Positions 26,704 to 34,594 of a DNA stretch of 64,000 nucleotides are shown here, piece by piece. The translations under genes were made by a program, and so were the position numbers. The number at the start of each line of letters is the position of its first letter. Positions within the stretch are counted from its first letter, which is position 1. The stretch spans positions 62,001 through 126,000 of the forward strand of contig JACKEL010000001.1 in assembly GCA_020632975.1 (NCBI GenBank), read 5' to 3'. The notes beneath the pieces were generated by a model, which did not search any database, was not told the origin of the DNA, and saw nothing but the letters and a program-made list of their open reading frames with translations. The stretch comes from Myxococcales bacterium. Its GTDB lineage: Bacteria; Myxococcota_C; UBA6777.

Positions 26704-28089
26704 TCATTCCACTCGCAACAACGTAGAACCCGAAGAAGACCGACCCAGACCAGACCTTCCAAAAGTCTGAACGGGCCCACCCAAAGCCGCCTTCGCCTTG
26801 AAACCTTGTGGCTCGGGTGGGGGCTTCACCAAAAAGAACCCCACAAAACAAGCCCCTCCAAGCAACCCCACGATTGCGATCCCTGCCCCCAAAAACGCTG
26901 TATTTTTGTCTTTGTCCTCGGGCTTTGCACCCGAATCAGCAAGGCCCGATGCCCCTATTGCAATAAAGATCCCTCCCATCAACACAGACGCAAGGCCACC
27001 AAGCAAGAGGTTCCGCTGCAACTCACCAAAAGCACGTTTCTTTTTGGCATACATCAACAACTGTTCTTCTTGGGCAAGCGAAAGAGGCTCGGATGTACCC
27101 CCCCGACGATTCGGAGGTTCCGCGGCTTTTGGATCACGAGGTGCAGCTTGAGAAGAGGACAGCCTTTCCAATGTGTCCTTGCGTTCAAAGCGCTGGTTTG
27201 GCTTGAGCGTCATCGAATAACGCAAGGAACGATACCCCTCTTTGGAGATCACAACTTCGTAATCGCCCACAGAAAGGCTTTGACGCACGAGATTGAGCCC
27301 TTCATGCACTTGCGCACCTTGTTTGAGAACGATGATACGGGCCCCTTCTGGCTGTGCAAAAAGCGCGATCGATGACATCCCCGAAACCAACGGGATCGCA
27401 AGCTCCAAACGCCCCTTTGCTTTCAAAGATATCTTGCGCTCCACCGTGCCAAATCCAGCCTTTTTCACGCTTAGCTGATAATCGCCCGCAAAGATCTTCT
27501 TTTGAAACGGCGTTTTACCTTCGATAATCTCTCCCCACGTATCCACAAGACGAAGCTCCGCACCGCTTGGCGTACTTGATAATACGATCTCTCCCTCAAA
27601 ATGGGCCTCTAACGCCGAAAGACCCTTTTGTGCGACCTGCCGACTTTGCTGCAACCGCGCTTTCCACGCCTCGACGCGTTTGGGCCAAGCATCTTTCTCC
27701 GCAGCAGAGAGACGCGATGGCGCAGCCGAAGAGGCCGAAAGCTTCGCCATCTCCAAACGTGACTCTTTGTCGCAAAGCTTGTAAAAATGCAGCGACTGAG
27801 GCCACTGCTTCAAAGAACGATACGCATCACCCACCACACACGACATCCCACTTCGCGTCACGCGCATCTCGATCAGCTCAGACACTTTTGTCAAAGACGT
27901 CTCCGCTTGTTTCAACACCCCCAAGGCCGCTTTGTATTTGATCAAAGCATCCCAAGGCTTCGATCTCCCCATCAAAGTGCGACCTTCCAAAAACAAACGG
28001 CGCGCTTCGTCCCAATAGCCCGAAGCTTTCGCATCTGTGCGTTTGCCCAAAAAACAAACAACACAGCACAACAAACAACATAGCCGCAT
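26704..28089 (-). CDS. PEGA-domain exported protein with C-terminal membrane hairpin
   Basis: A 461-residue protein with a signal peptide rich in Cys and Leu (MRLCCLLCCVVCFLG), a TPR-like helical region (about 20-175), and two PEGA beta-domains: one around SSTPSGAELRLVDTWGE with TPFQKKIFAGDYQLSVKKAG, one around AQPEGARIIV with LSVGDYEVVISKEGY. Near the C-terminus two hydrophobic segments (LLLGGLASVLMGGIFIAIGA and GAGIAIVGLLGGACFVGFFL) suggest a membrane hairpin. PEGA domains occur in surface and scaffolding proteins of this group; the function is unknown. The start is ATG 28089; the frame is open upstream but overlaps the divergent acetamidase region. Confidence 0.8.
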   Translation of the reverse strand: MRLCCLLCCVVCFLGKRTDAKASGYWDEARRLFLEGRTLMGRSKPWDALIKYKAALGVLKQAETSLTKVSELIEMRVTRSGMSCVVGDAYRSLKQWPQSLHFYKLCDKESRLEMAKLSASSAAPSRLSAAEKDAWPKRVEAWKARLQQSRQVAQKGLSALEAHFEGEIVLSSTPSGAELRLVDTWGEIIEGKTPFQKKIFAGDYQLSVKKAGFGTVERKISLKAKGRLELAIPLVSGMSSIALFAQPEGARIIVLKQGAQVHEGLNLVRQSLSVGDYEVVISKEGYRSLRYSMTLKPNQRFERKDTLERLSSSQAAPRDPKAAEPPNRRGGTSEPLSLAQEEQLLMYAKKKRAFGELQRNLLLGGLASVLMGGIFIAIGASGLADSGAKPEDKDKNTAFLGAGIAIVGLLGGACFVGFFLVKPPPEPQGFKAKAALGGPVQTFGRSGLGRSSSGSTLLRVE

Positions 28090-28262
28090 CACCAATGGTC
28101 CGCTCCCTCTTCTTCCCACAAAACGAAGAAACAACTCTCCGCGAAGGGGATCAATGGTCGTGTCTTGGTTCTCCGCTTGATCGCAAACGCCCGATACCTT
28201 ATGACGATCTCTCCATGCTCCCAAAGGCTCTCCAACTTCCCCTCCACAAGAAAGGATTCCCC

Positions 28263-29222
28263 ATGAAAACCCACATCCTTCAACCTGGCCCACAAAGCCT
28301 TCATGGATATTACGCCCCAGACCTCACGCCTGCACTCACGGTTCAACTAGGCGATCGCATCGAAGTCAAAACACTCGATATCGCTTGGGGTATGGGACAA
28401 CACGACCGTATCAACAAAACCCGCCTCAAGTACACGCCCCGCCCTGAAGGACACGAGCAAGGCCCCGCATTATGCGGCCCTATCGCAATCGAAGGGATCT
28501 CCGCAGGAGAAACCCTCGCTGTCCATATCGAGTCCATCCAAACTGCGACATGGGGGTGGTCTTGGGGAGGCGGAGAAGGTTACCTCAATAAGCCATGGAA
28601 TCAAGCCCTTGGCGTCACAGAAGAAGAAGTCTTGTTGCTGTGGGAACTCGATCCCACCACACAAACAGGCATCAGCGAAGAAGGACACCGCATCAAGATG
28701 CGCCCGTTTTTGGGCATGTTGGGTCTATCGCCTGGAGGACCCGGACAACACAACGCTTGGCACCCTAGCCGCGTTGGAGGAAACACCGATTGCCGCCGAT
28801 TGATCGAAGGAACCACCCTCCACCTTCCTGTTGAAGCTCCCCTAGGGATGTTGTCTCTTGGCGATGGACATGCTTACCAAAGTGACGGAGAGCTGGGAGG
28901 AACAGCCATTGAGTGCCCCATGGAACGCGTCGTCCTTCGTGTCGAGCGCAGCACACGCCAAGTCCAAGGACCATTCGCCGAAACACCCGAAGGATGGGCG
29001 GCCTTGGGCTTCGGCGAAACCCTCGAAGTCGCCTCGCACCAAGCCATCAACTTGATGCTCGATCAACTCTGCATCGACCTACCCATCTCTCGCGCACGTG
29101 CCCTCACCCTCGCCAGCATCTACGTGGACCTACACATCACGCAGGTCGCAAACGGTGTCCTAGGCGTGCATACCTTCCTATCCAACGAACACAAACAATC
29201 GCTGTTCGCACCTTACCTATAA
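28263..29222 (+). CDS. Acetamidase/formamidase family protein
   Basis: A 319-residue member of the FmdA/AmdA family, zinc-dependent amidases that release ammonia from short amides such as formamide or acetamide. Family features are the N-terminal beta region with GDRIEVKTLDIAWG, GPIAIEGISAGETLAVHI, RPFLGMLGLSPGG and LGDGHAYQSDGELGGTAIE. The ATG at 28263 has AAAGGA upstream. It starts divergently from the PEGA gene and ends beside the second repeat island. No nearby amide transporter or AmiR regulator, so the natural substrate is open. Confidence 0.87.
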   Translation: MKTHILQPGPQSLHGYYAPDLTPALTVQLGDRIEVKTLDIAWGMGQHDRINKTRLKYTPRPEGHEQGPALCGPIAIEGISAGETLAVHIESIQTATWGWSWGGGEGYLNKPWNQALGVTEEEVLLLWELDPTTQTGISEEGHRIKMRPFLGMLGLSPGGPGQHNAWHPSRVGGNTDCRRLIEGTTLHLPVEAPLGMLSLGDGHAYQSDGELGGTAIECPMERVVLRVERSTRQVQGPFAETPEGWAALGFGETLEVASHQAINLMLDQLCIDLPISRARALTLASIYVDLHITQVANGVLGVHTFLSNEHKQSLFAPYL

Positions 29223-29240
29223 TATCTATCCGCGGGCGGG

Positions 29241-29335
29241 CACGGATTTGACGGGTGGGCACGGATTTGACGGGTGGGCACGGATTTGACGGGTGGGCAC
29301 GGATTTGACGGGTGGGCACGGATTTGACGGGCGGG
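29241..29335. repeat. Tandem array, 19-bp unit, five copies
   Basis: Five consecutive copies of CACGGATTTGACGGGTGGG begin at 29241, 29260, 29279, 29298 and 29317; the last ends in GGCGGG instead of GGTGGG. Copies are otherwise identical, so expansion is recent. The sixth start runs into CACGGAGG, the palindrome arm that flanks the small element. The array has grown from one palindrome-repeat arm (GGGCGGGCACGGA). Confidence 0.85.
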
Positions 29336-29342
29336 CACGGAG

Positions 29343-29542
29343 GCCATCTGTACCAACTAATTATCAACCATATGAAAAGATAGGTTATTTTCGAACGTAA
29401 AACTTCGTCACATCAGACGATTTTTTTCGCAAACTCCCTTGGTTCGGGAAGTCACTTTACAAACTCTCGTGATTTTCCAAAGAAAACTACTTGATTTTCT
29501 CTTTTATTATCAATGAGGTAGGAATTAGTTGGTACAGATGGC
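29343..29542. mobile_element. MITE-like element, copy 2 (20-bp terminal inverted repeats)
   Basis: A 200-bp AT-rich element with perfect 20-bp inverted ends, GCCATCTGTACCAACTAATT at 29343-29362 and its exact complement at 29523-29542. The interior matches copy 1 at 13657-13832 over almost its whole length, with several small insertions. It contains no open frame of note. As with copy 1, GC-rich palindrome arms flank it (CACGGAGG on the left, GGAGGCCCGCCC on the right), so both copies sit inside the same kind of target repeat. Confidence 0.78.
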
Positions 29543-29640
29543 ACGGAGGCCCGCCCTTGTTGTATATCACGGACATCTTCATTTTATGGGCGGGCACGGG
29601 GGCCTGCCCTTGTTGTATATCGCGGATATACCTGGCTGCG
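29543..29640. repeat. REP-like palindromes after the MITE-like element
   Basis: Two copies of a GC-rich palindrome related to the 13.5-kb cluster: the remainder after the element (ACGGAGGCCCGCCC) and a full copy at 29587-29632 with arms GGGCGGGC and GCCTGCCC, each followed by TTGTTGTATATC. The tail differs from the 13.5-kb family (GGATATAGGGATATCC there), so this is a subfamily. Confidence 0.65.
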
Positions 29641-29835
29641 CAGGCCCATGCGTATCGCAAGCAAATTTATTTTTCCTGATTTTTTCTTTTTTGGGTGTGC
29701 AGAACCCGCCTTCCACTCGACACTCCTAACAAACCAGAACAAAAACAAATAGAGGCACACTCTATTGATCTCTCCGTGTATCGGTCAAAAAGAACCGAAA
29801 CAAAATAGCTTCACCTAAAAAAATAGGAGACTTCT

Positions 29836-30756
29836 ATGAAATATTCTCTACGCAAAAATCTTGTCTATATCCTGTTTTTTTCTTTTCTTTTTGCTTCCAC
29901 CCAAACAGGTTGTTCTTTTGGTAAGCTTTTTGCGCGGAAGAAAAGCGCCAGTACATTGAGGAAAGAGAAGAGAGCACAAGAGTCAGCCAAAGGCGCAGAG
30001 GCTCTAGCCAAATTGAAAGCAGGAGCACCCTGTGCGCAATTTGAGGAACTGGCCAAGCTAGCCATGAAAGCCCCCATATCCCGCGAGATGCGAAAGAGCA
30101 ACACATGGGCATCTGTCGACGAAAAGTACCTTCCCATCGCAGAAGTCGCGGCCAAATGCGGTAAGTGGGATTACGTCTTCGTTCATACAGCGCGCATCAA
30201 TGGCAAGCCTTTCAAGCGCGTGATGAAAGGGCTTCAAGCCAAAGGACACGATGCCCACGCAGCTTACGACACTTGGCTCAACAACCAGCCCCATCCTTAC
30301 TTCAATGTAGGATACGGAAACTACTCGCTGCGTTCGATCCGCGACTGGTTGCAAAATAGCGAAGAAAGCGCCCAAAAGTCGCATTGTCCTGCCTTTGCAA
30401 AAGCGGCCAAACGTACCTATGACAAAGCCGCAGGAGAAGGAAAACTCAGTTACGTCGCCAACGAGTACAACCGTAAATGGAGCCGCTTTTTCCGTTCTGG
30501 TTTCATGGGTTACCTCTACGTTGCAGACTGTCAACAACACATCGCCCTTGCTCGCGGGATGTTGACCAGCGACGTCTGGCAAGATCGCAGCCAAGGTTGT
30601 GATATCCTCGCCAAATGGGGCAAAAACAAAGACCTCAAAAAGCTCCGTATCTTGGCCTCCACAGACGACTATTCCTACAGAAAAGGAATCCATCGCATCT
30701 GGCCAGTACGAGATATCTGCCGAAAAGCCGCAGGACGCGTCAGCATGCGCAACTAA
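29836..30756 (+). CDS. Lipoprotein of unknown function
   Basis: A 306-residue lipoprotein: signal peptide with lipobox TQTGC (about residue 26), then a basic, Lys/Ala-rich linker and a globular helical domain with scattered Cys (AKCG, SHCPAFAK, VADCQQH, SQGCDIL, VRDICRK) that could pair into disulfides. Repeated tryptophan-anchored motifs (WDYVFVHTAR, DTWLNNQPHP, DVWQDRSQGC) suggest helical HEAT-like repeats, but I do not recognise the family. The ATG at 29836 has TAGGAGA upstream. It converges on the caspase gene. The 190-bp region before it (29641-29835) likely carries its promoter. Confidence 0.7.
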   Translation: MKYSLRKNLVYILFFSFLFASTQTGCSFGKLFARKKSASTLRKEKRAQESAKGAEALAKLKAGAPCAQFEELAKLAMKAPISREMRKSNTWASVDEKYLPIAEVAAKCGKWDYVFVHTARINGKPFKRVMKGLQAKGHDAHAAYDTWLNNQPHPYFNVGYGNYSLRSIRDWLQNSEESAQKSHCPAFAKAAKRTYDKAAGEGKLSYVANEYNRKWSRFFRSGFMGYLYVADCQQHIALARGMLTSDVWQDRSQGCDILAKWGKNKDLKKLRILASTDDYSYRKGIHRIWPVRDICRKAAGRVSMRN

Positions 30757-30981
30757 CCCCACACACTCCCCTCTCTCCCAAACCTCATCGACATAAAGCA
30801 TCGACGCCCCTTCTTTGATGCGAATCCCCCCCCACCACGCTCTTCATCCTCTCGCTTTGCCATGGACTTGGCGACCTCTACACACAAGCTTACCCAAGGC
30901 GGATATCCTGCATTCTCCAAACTTCATGCAGTTCTCTTTGTCCTCTTCCCACCGCATGTTTGTTCATGGCTCTATCACATC

Positions 30982-32625
30982 TCAAGGCCGCCAAACCAGT
31001 CCAATCCCGCTACGCAGCCAAGCTCCCGTGCGAACAGCACCTTGGTAGAACACCAAATGGGCTCCGCCACTGACATTCAATCTCACCGACCATTCGGGCG
31101 AGATCGCGACCTCTGTAGAAAAGCAAGGTCCCAAAAAGGCACCCAAGTTCAATTGGGCGCCAACATCCGAGGCTTTGTAGAGACGCAGATGCAAAGAAGG
31201 TTCGACCCCCACCCCCAAGAAAAACCGCAAGCGCTTCCAATAAATGGGGTAGCCGATCTGAAAAGAAGCCCCCAAGGAATGGGCTTGATAGAAGTATCCT
31301 TCTTCTCCCTGCGTCCAACCAGCTTGGTAGCTCTGCAAGCCATAACGATAACGAGCCGACATCCGAAACCAAGGTGTGATCTCCGTCCCCAGAGAAAACC
31401 CGATGTTGTGCAAGGCGAGTTGGTTGAGTGGTTCATAGTCCAAAGAAAACAACAGAGGGCGTCCAAGATTCCTGTGTTCCCCTTTTTCTCGTGAGAATGG
31501 ATGAAAAGAAGGTGGAATCATCTCAAGTTTTTGGGGCGTCAGTACCACGCGTTGTTTGCGGAGGATTTGGACACGACTTTTTGCTTTCCAACCTTTTCGA
31601 TACAACACAACATCGTAGGTTCCGGGCTTTACGGCAACGATTCGCCTCACGCCAGAAGGCTTGTGAAACTCATCGACCAAGCGCTGTTGTTTGCTCAACA
31701 AGACGTGGCCACGCAAAGACTTGGGAAACTCAAGACGCGAGCTAGCACGGCGGATATGCGTCAAAAACAGGGGGGCTTCGCTATGGAAGTTCAACAAAAA
31801 GGTGGGTCGCTGGATCTGCGGGCCATGTTGCAAAGAAAGAGAGATCGTCTGCTGACGGGCATAATAAAATGCCTCTTGCAAAGAGACACGCAGATCCTCG
31901 TTGCTATCAGCGGCTCCCCGTAACCCTGTAAGAAGATTGGATGTAAAGAACGACCCCCGCAATTGATTGGACTCAAAAGAACGCTCGCGCGCTCCAGAAG
32001 ACGCCATCACAGCGAGCCCTTTGACACGCAAAGCAAAGTCCTCATGAGACCACTCGATAGACCGATCGCGCACAGCTCCCTTGGCTCGCGTCCCTTTGGC
32101 ATGCAAGATCTCACCGCTGTAACAACTATCCACCACCACCAAACGAAAACGCACAGGCAACTTCCGAACAAACCGATACACCGTAGAAAACGGCAATCGC
32201 TCTTTCCCCAACTGAAACGAAGCGACGCGCAACTTCTTTTTCGAGCGTGCATGACCCGAATAATAAAAGAAAAACATCGCATTTTTTGAGGAGGCGACCG
32301 CACGACGAAGCTTGGTCATCGCGGCCTTGGTTTGGGCAAGCGTGGGAGAGCGCAACAAAAAGACATCTTGTGGCCGAAAGCCCCCTAGTTCGGAGAGAAC
32401 CTGCGAGACACGCAAAGCATCTCGCTCTGCATACAACAAGGGTTCGAGTTCATCACCACCGTGGTTGTGGCCGATCACAAGGGCAAAACGGCGTGTTTCG
32501 ACACTCCAAGCTTGTGTGGAAAACAACATCGCAAAAAGAAAAAAAAGCAGGCCCCCGCCCTTCGCCTTTCGCTCCACCCCAAATATCGGGGAGAAGAAAC
32601 GGTACATCAAGCTTTTCCAAGCCAT
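30982..32625 (-). CDS. Secreted caspase-family (C14) protein with C-terminal outer-domain
   Basis: A 547-residue protein with an N-terminal signal peptide (hydrophobic stretch LLFFLFAMLFSTQAWS, about 26-41), then a caspase/metacaspase fold (about 45-290). The catalytic dyad is intact: H125 in YYSGHAR and C168 in VDSCYSG. The middle (about 310-395) is a PEGA-like beta domain (VAVKPGTYDVVLYRKGW). The C-terminal part alternates beta strands (FSLDYEPL, LGTEITPWFRMSARYRYGL) and may be a small beta-barrel. Bacterial secreted caspases are peptidases of mostly unknown role. The start ATG at 32625 lies 4 bp after the stop of the DUF4384 gene, so the genes are translationally linked; an internal ATG at 32607 is possible. 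Confidence 0.85.
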   Translation of the reverse strand: MAWKSLMYRFFSPIFGVERKAKGGGLLFFLFAMLFSTQAWSVETRRFALVIGHNHGGDELEPLLYAERDALRVSQVLSELGGFRPQDVFLLRSPTLAQTKAAMTKLRRAVASSKNAMFFFYYSGHARSKKKLRVASFQLGKERLPFSTVYRFVRKLPVRFRLVVVDSCYSGEILHAKGTRAKGAVRDRSIEWSHEDFALRVKGLAVMASSGARERSFESNQLRGSFFTSNLLTGLRGAADSNEDLRVSLQEAFYYARQQTISLSLQHGPQIQRPTFLLNFHSEAPLFLTHIRRASSRLEFPKSLRGHVLLSKQQRLVDEFHKPSGVRRIVAVKPGTYDVVLYRKGWKAKSRVQILRKQRVVLTPQKLEMIPPSFHPFSREKGEHRNLGRPLLFSLDYEPLNQLALHNIGFSLGTEITPWFRMSARYRYGLQSYQAGWTQGEEGYFYQAHSLGASFQIGYPIYWKRLRFFLGVGVEPSLHLRLYKASDVGAQLNLGAFLGPCFSTEVAISPEWSVRLNVSGGAHLVFYQGAVRTGAWLRSGIGLVWRP

Positions 32626-32629
32626 GGGA

Positions 32630-33844
32630 TTAAGGCGAGGCCTCACGCAAAGACCAAGCCTTTTGCCACACACAGCGATAAGGCAATCGACTGATATCAT
32701 CCAACTTCTTCTTCTTTAAGGTATCCAAGAAAAACTCTTGTACGCGTTGATGTGAAAGATTATTTTTGCTCACACAAACAAACAATTTTTCTTGATCTTG
32801 AATCGATGTCAACACTGCGCCGCCAGGAAGATAATCGTCTAAAGTTTGTGGGAGTCGATATTCTCCTTCTTCTTTCGATGGATAAAGCGTGCTTAATTTT
32901 CCTTGTGTATCCACCAAAAAGACGAAGACAAAAAGCTTTTCTGGAGAAGTATTGGAAAAGCGAAACCGCAGCTCATCTCCTGGACGGATCGTCATTTGCG
33001 AAGGTGCCAGTGATATCTTTTTTTGTTGGCGCAACCACACCTGAAAACGCAAACTCTCTTTTTGGGGCTCGACGGCCTTTCGACCGCTTCCTTTCGGGCG
33101 GACCTGCAAAAAAGGCCGCGTAAAATCGGAGCGCGACTCCACCATCTTGGTAGAGTAACGTTTCAAAGAAGGAAGTCGTACCGCCACCAAAAGGAAAACA
33201 CCCACACCAACCACCAAAGCACCACCCCACCAAGACGAAAGCGATTTGGTCTGCTTCCCTTCTCCCCAAAAAGATGGCTCTTTTGAAACAGCAGGCTCTG
33301 AAAGACTTATCTCTAGGCTCTCGCCCCCCTCCGTCGTTTGCTCCCCGTGGGTCTCTGCTTCGTTGACTGTTTTCGCTTCATGGCTCTCGAAAGCCTCAAA
33401 CACGGAGGCTAGAGACTCTTTCTGCTCCATGCTCTCCGTTGCATCAGCAAGGTTCTCTCGAAAAGATGTAGGAAGCGGTTCCCAAGAGGACGAAGCCAGC
33501 AGCTTCCTTCCTCGAAGCAAAAGCTCTTGGAGTTCGGATGCTGGAGGATCACTCTCCATTTCTGCCTGAAATTCACTCCATCGTCCCGCCACCTCTGCAT
33601 GTTCTTGTTCGAGGGCAGACCAATGCCGCCGTTCATCGGCACTTTCGAGCTCTAAGGTAACCCCCGTCATCAGATGCGTGCTTGGCCCTTGAGGACGTTG
33701 ACGCTCTAACTGATCGAACCAAGCATCGAAAGACACCTTTGCAGGAGAGACTTGGGTTTCACCGACAGAATGCAAGCTCATGGCAGTTGGAGGTTCCCCT
33801 AGTGAGATGGATGGCTTGGCCATATTCTTTTTCTTCTTGCTCAT
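32630..33844 (-). CDS. Single-pass membrane protein with periplasmic DUF4384 domain (putative anti-sigma-like partner)
   Basis: A 404-residue protein: a long acidic, low-complexity cytoplasmic region (1-200), one membrane segment (about 206-224, ending before RLPSLKR), and a C-terminal DUF4384 beta-domain (about 265-375, with IRPGDELRFRFSN and DTQGKLSTLYPSKEEGEY). The start codon overlaps the stop of the sigma factor gene (33841-33844, ATGA), and the caspase gene follows 4 bp after its stop. The position and topology fit a membrane regulator of the sigma factor, but no ZAS zinc motif (HxxxCxxC) is present. It may instead be the sensor or export partner of the caspase. Confidence 0.75.
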   Translation of the reverse strand: MSKKKKNMAKPSISLGEPPTAMSLHSVGETQVSPAKVSFDAWFDQLERQRPQGPSTHLMTGVTLELESADERRHWSALEQEHAEVAGRWSEFQAEMESDPPASELQELLLRGRKLLASSSWEPLPTSFRENLADATESMEQKESLASVFEAFESHEAKTVNEAETHGEQTTEGGESLEISLSEPAVSKEPSFWGEGKQTKSLSSWWGGALVVGVGVFLLVAVRLPSLKRYSTKMVESRSDFTRPFLQVRPKGSGRKAVEPQKESLRFQVWLRQQKKISLAPSQMTIRPGDELRFRFSNTSPEKLFVFVFLVDTQGKLSTLYPSKEEGEYRLPQTLDDYLPGGAVLTSIQDQEKLFVCVSKNNLSHQRVQEFFLDTLKKKKLDDISRLPYRCVWQKAWSLREASP

Positions 33845-34353
33845 GTTCTTTGCTCCAAAAGGGAGTGTCCTTCCATCTCGTGACGTAGCCGCTGCAAAGA
33901 AGACTTTACGCGTTTTAAGAGTGTGTTGCGGTGTAATTCATGACGTACCGAGAGCTCTTCCCACGCCATCCCCTCAATAAAACGCCCAAACAAGATCTGT
34001 CGATCTTCCAGGTCCTCTCGTTGCAAAGCGTGTTTCAACGCGAGTTTCGTCTCCACAGAACAAGAGAGGGCTTGGCTCTCCACCAAAAAGCGCGCAAGCG
34101 AAGCATCTTCGAGATCTTCAGGGCTTTCGTGGGCAGCCAAACGATAGTGCTGCCGATACAGATCACGCGCCCTCCACGATACCAGTTGGTACAACAGGCG
34201 CCTGGGATCTCCATGACAAAACCGCTCGAAAAGATCGTACACTTCAACCCACACAACGGACTCTAGATCCTTTGCGTGCTCTTCGTTAGAAAAGCGTTTC
34301 CTGCACAGATCGCGAACATACAACCGATAGGACTTGTAAAACGACTCAAACAC
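33841..34353 (-). CDS. ECF-type RNA polymerase sigma factor
   Basis: A 170-residue sigma-70 family protein with region 2 (FYKSYRLYVRDLCRKRF through LYQLVSWRARDLYRQHYRL) and region 4 helix-turn-helix (GMAWEELSVRHELHRNTLLKRVKSSLQRLR). It belongs to the ECF class. The start is a GTG at 34353 with AGGTAA upstream. First gene of the operon sigma-DUF4384-caspase. It is divergent from the MopE lipoprotein gene and could control it and its own operon; this is inference. Confidence 0.87.
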   Translation of the reverse strand: MFESFYKSYRLYVRDLCRKRFSNEEHAKDLESVVWVEVYDLFERFCHGDPRRLLYQLVSWRARDLYRQHYRLAAHESPEDLEDASLARFLVESQALSCSVETKLALKHALQREDLEDRQILFGRFIEGMAWEELSVRHELHRNTLLKRVKSSLQRLRHEMEGHSLLEQRT

Positions 34354-34594
34354 GAGTAATTACCTAGTGACGAAGTAAAGGCCGAAAAAAACATGTTTCC
34401 TTCTTGTGCATGGAGTCGAAACAAAACGACACTTTGCACACAAGAGAAAAATAAACTTTCTCTTTCGATCACGCTCATCGCCCCAGAAACCTAACCTCAA
34501 GCCAGCCACACAGGTTTTTTAGAACAAAAAGATTTTGAAGTATCGCTTTTTTGCGTCGTCTCTTTCCACGCAACAAAAGATCGAAGGCTTTGTG
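34354..34594. promoter_or_regulatory. Divergent region between the ECF operon and MopE lipoprotein gene
   Basis: 241 bp without a credible gene. It should contain promoters for both directions, including the possible autoregulated ECF promoter. I could not identify a paired -35/-10 motif by eye. GAAGG before 34595 serves as ribosome binding site. Confidence 0.35.

Noticed and set aside
29241..29335. The 19-bp array considered as a CRISPR array
   Set aside because: Units are directly contiguous with no spacers and no cas gene is near. The same applies to the array at 39611-39743.
29836..30756. The lipoprotein considered as an imelysin or MopE protein
   Set aside because: Neither the GxHxxE motif nor the DxDNDCDG loop is present; it is left as unknown.
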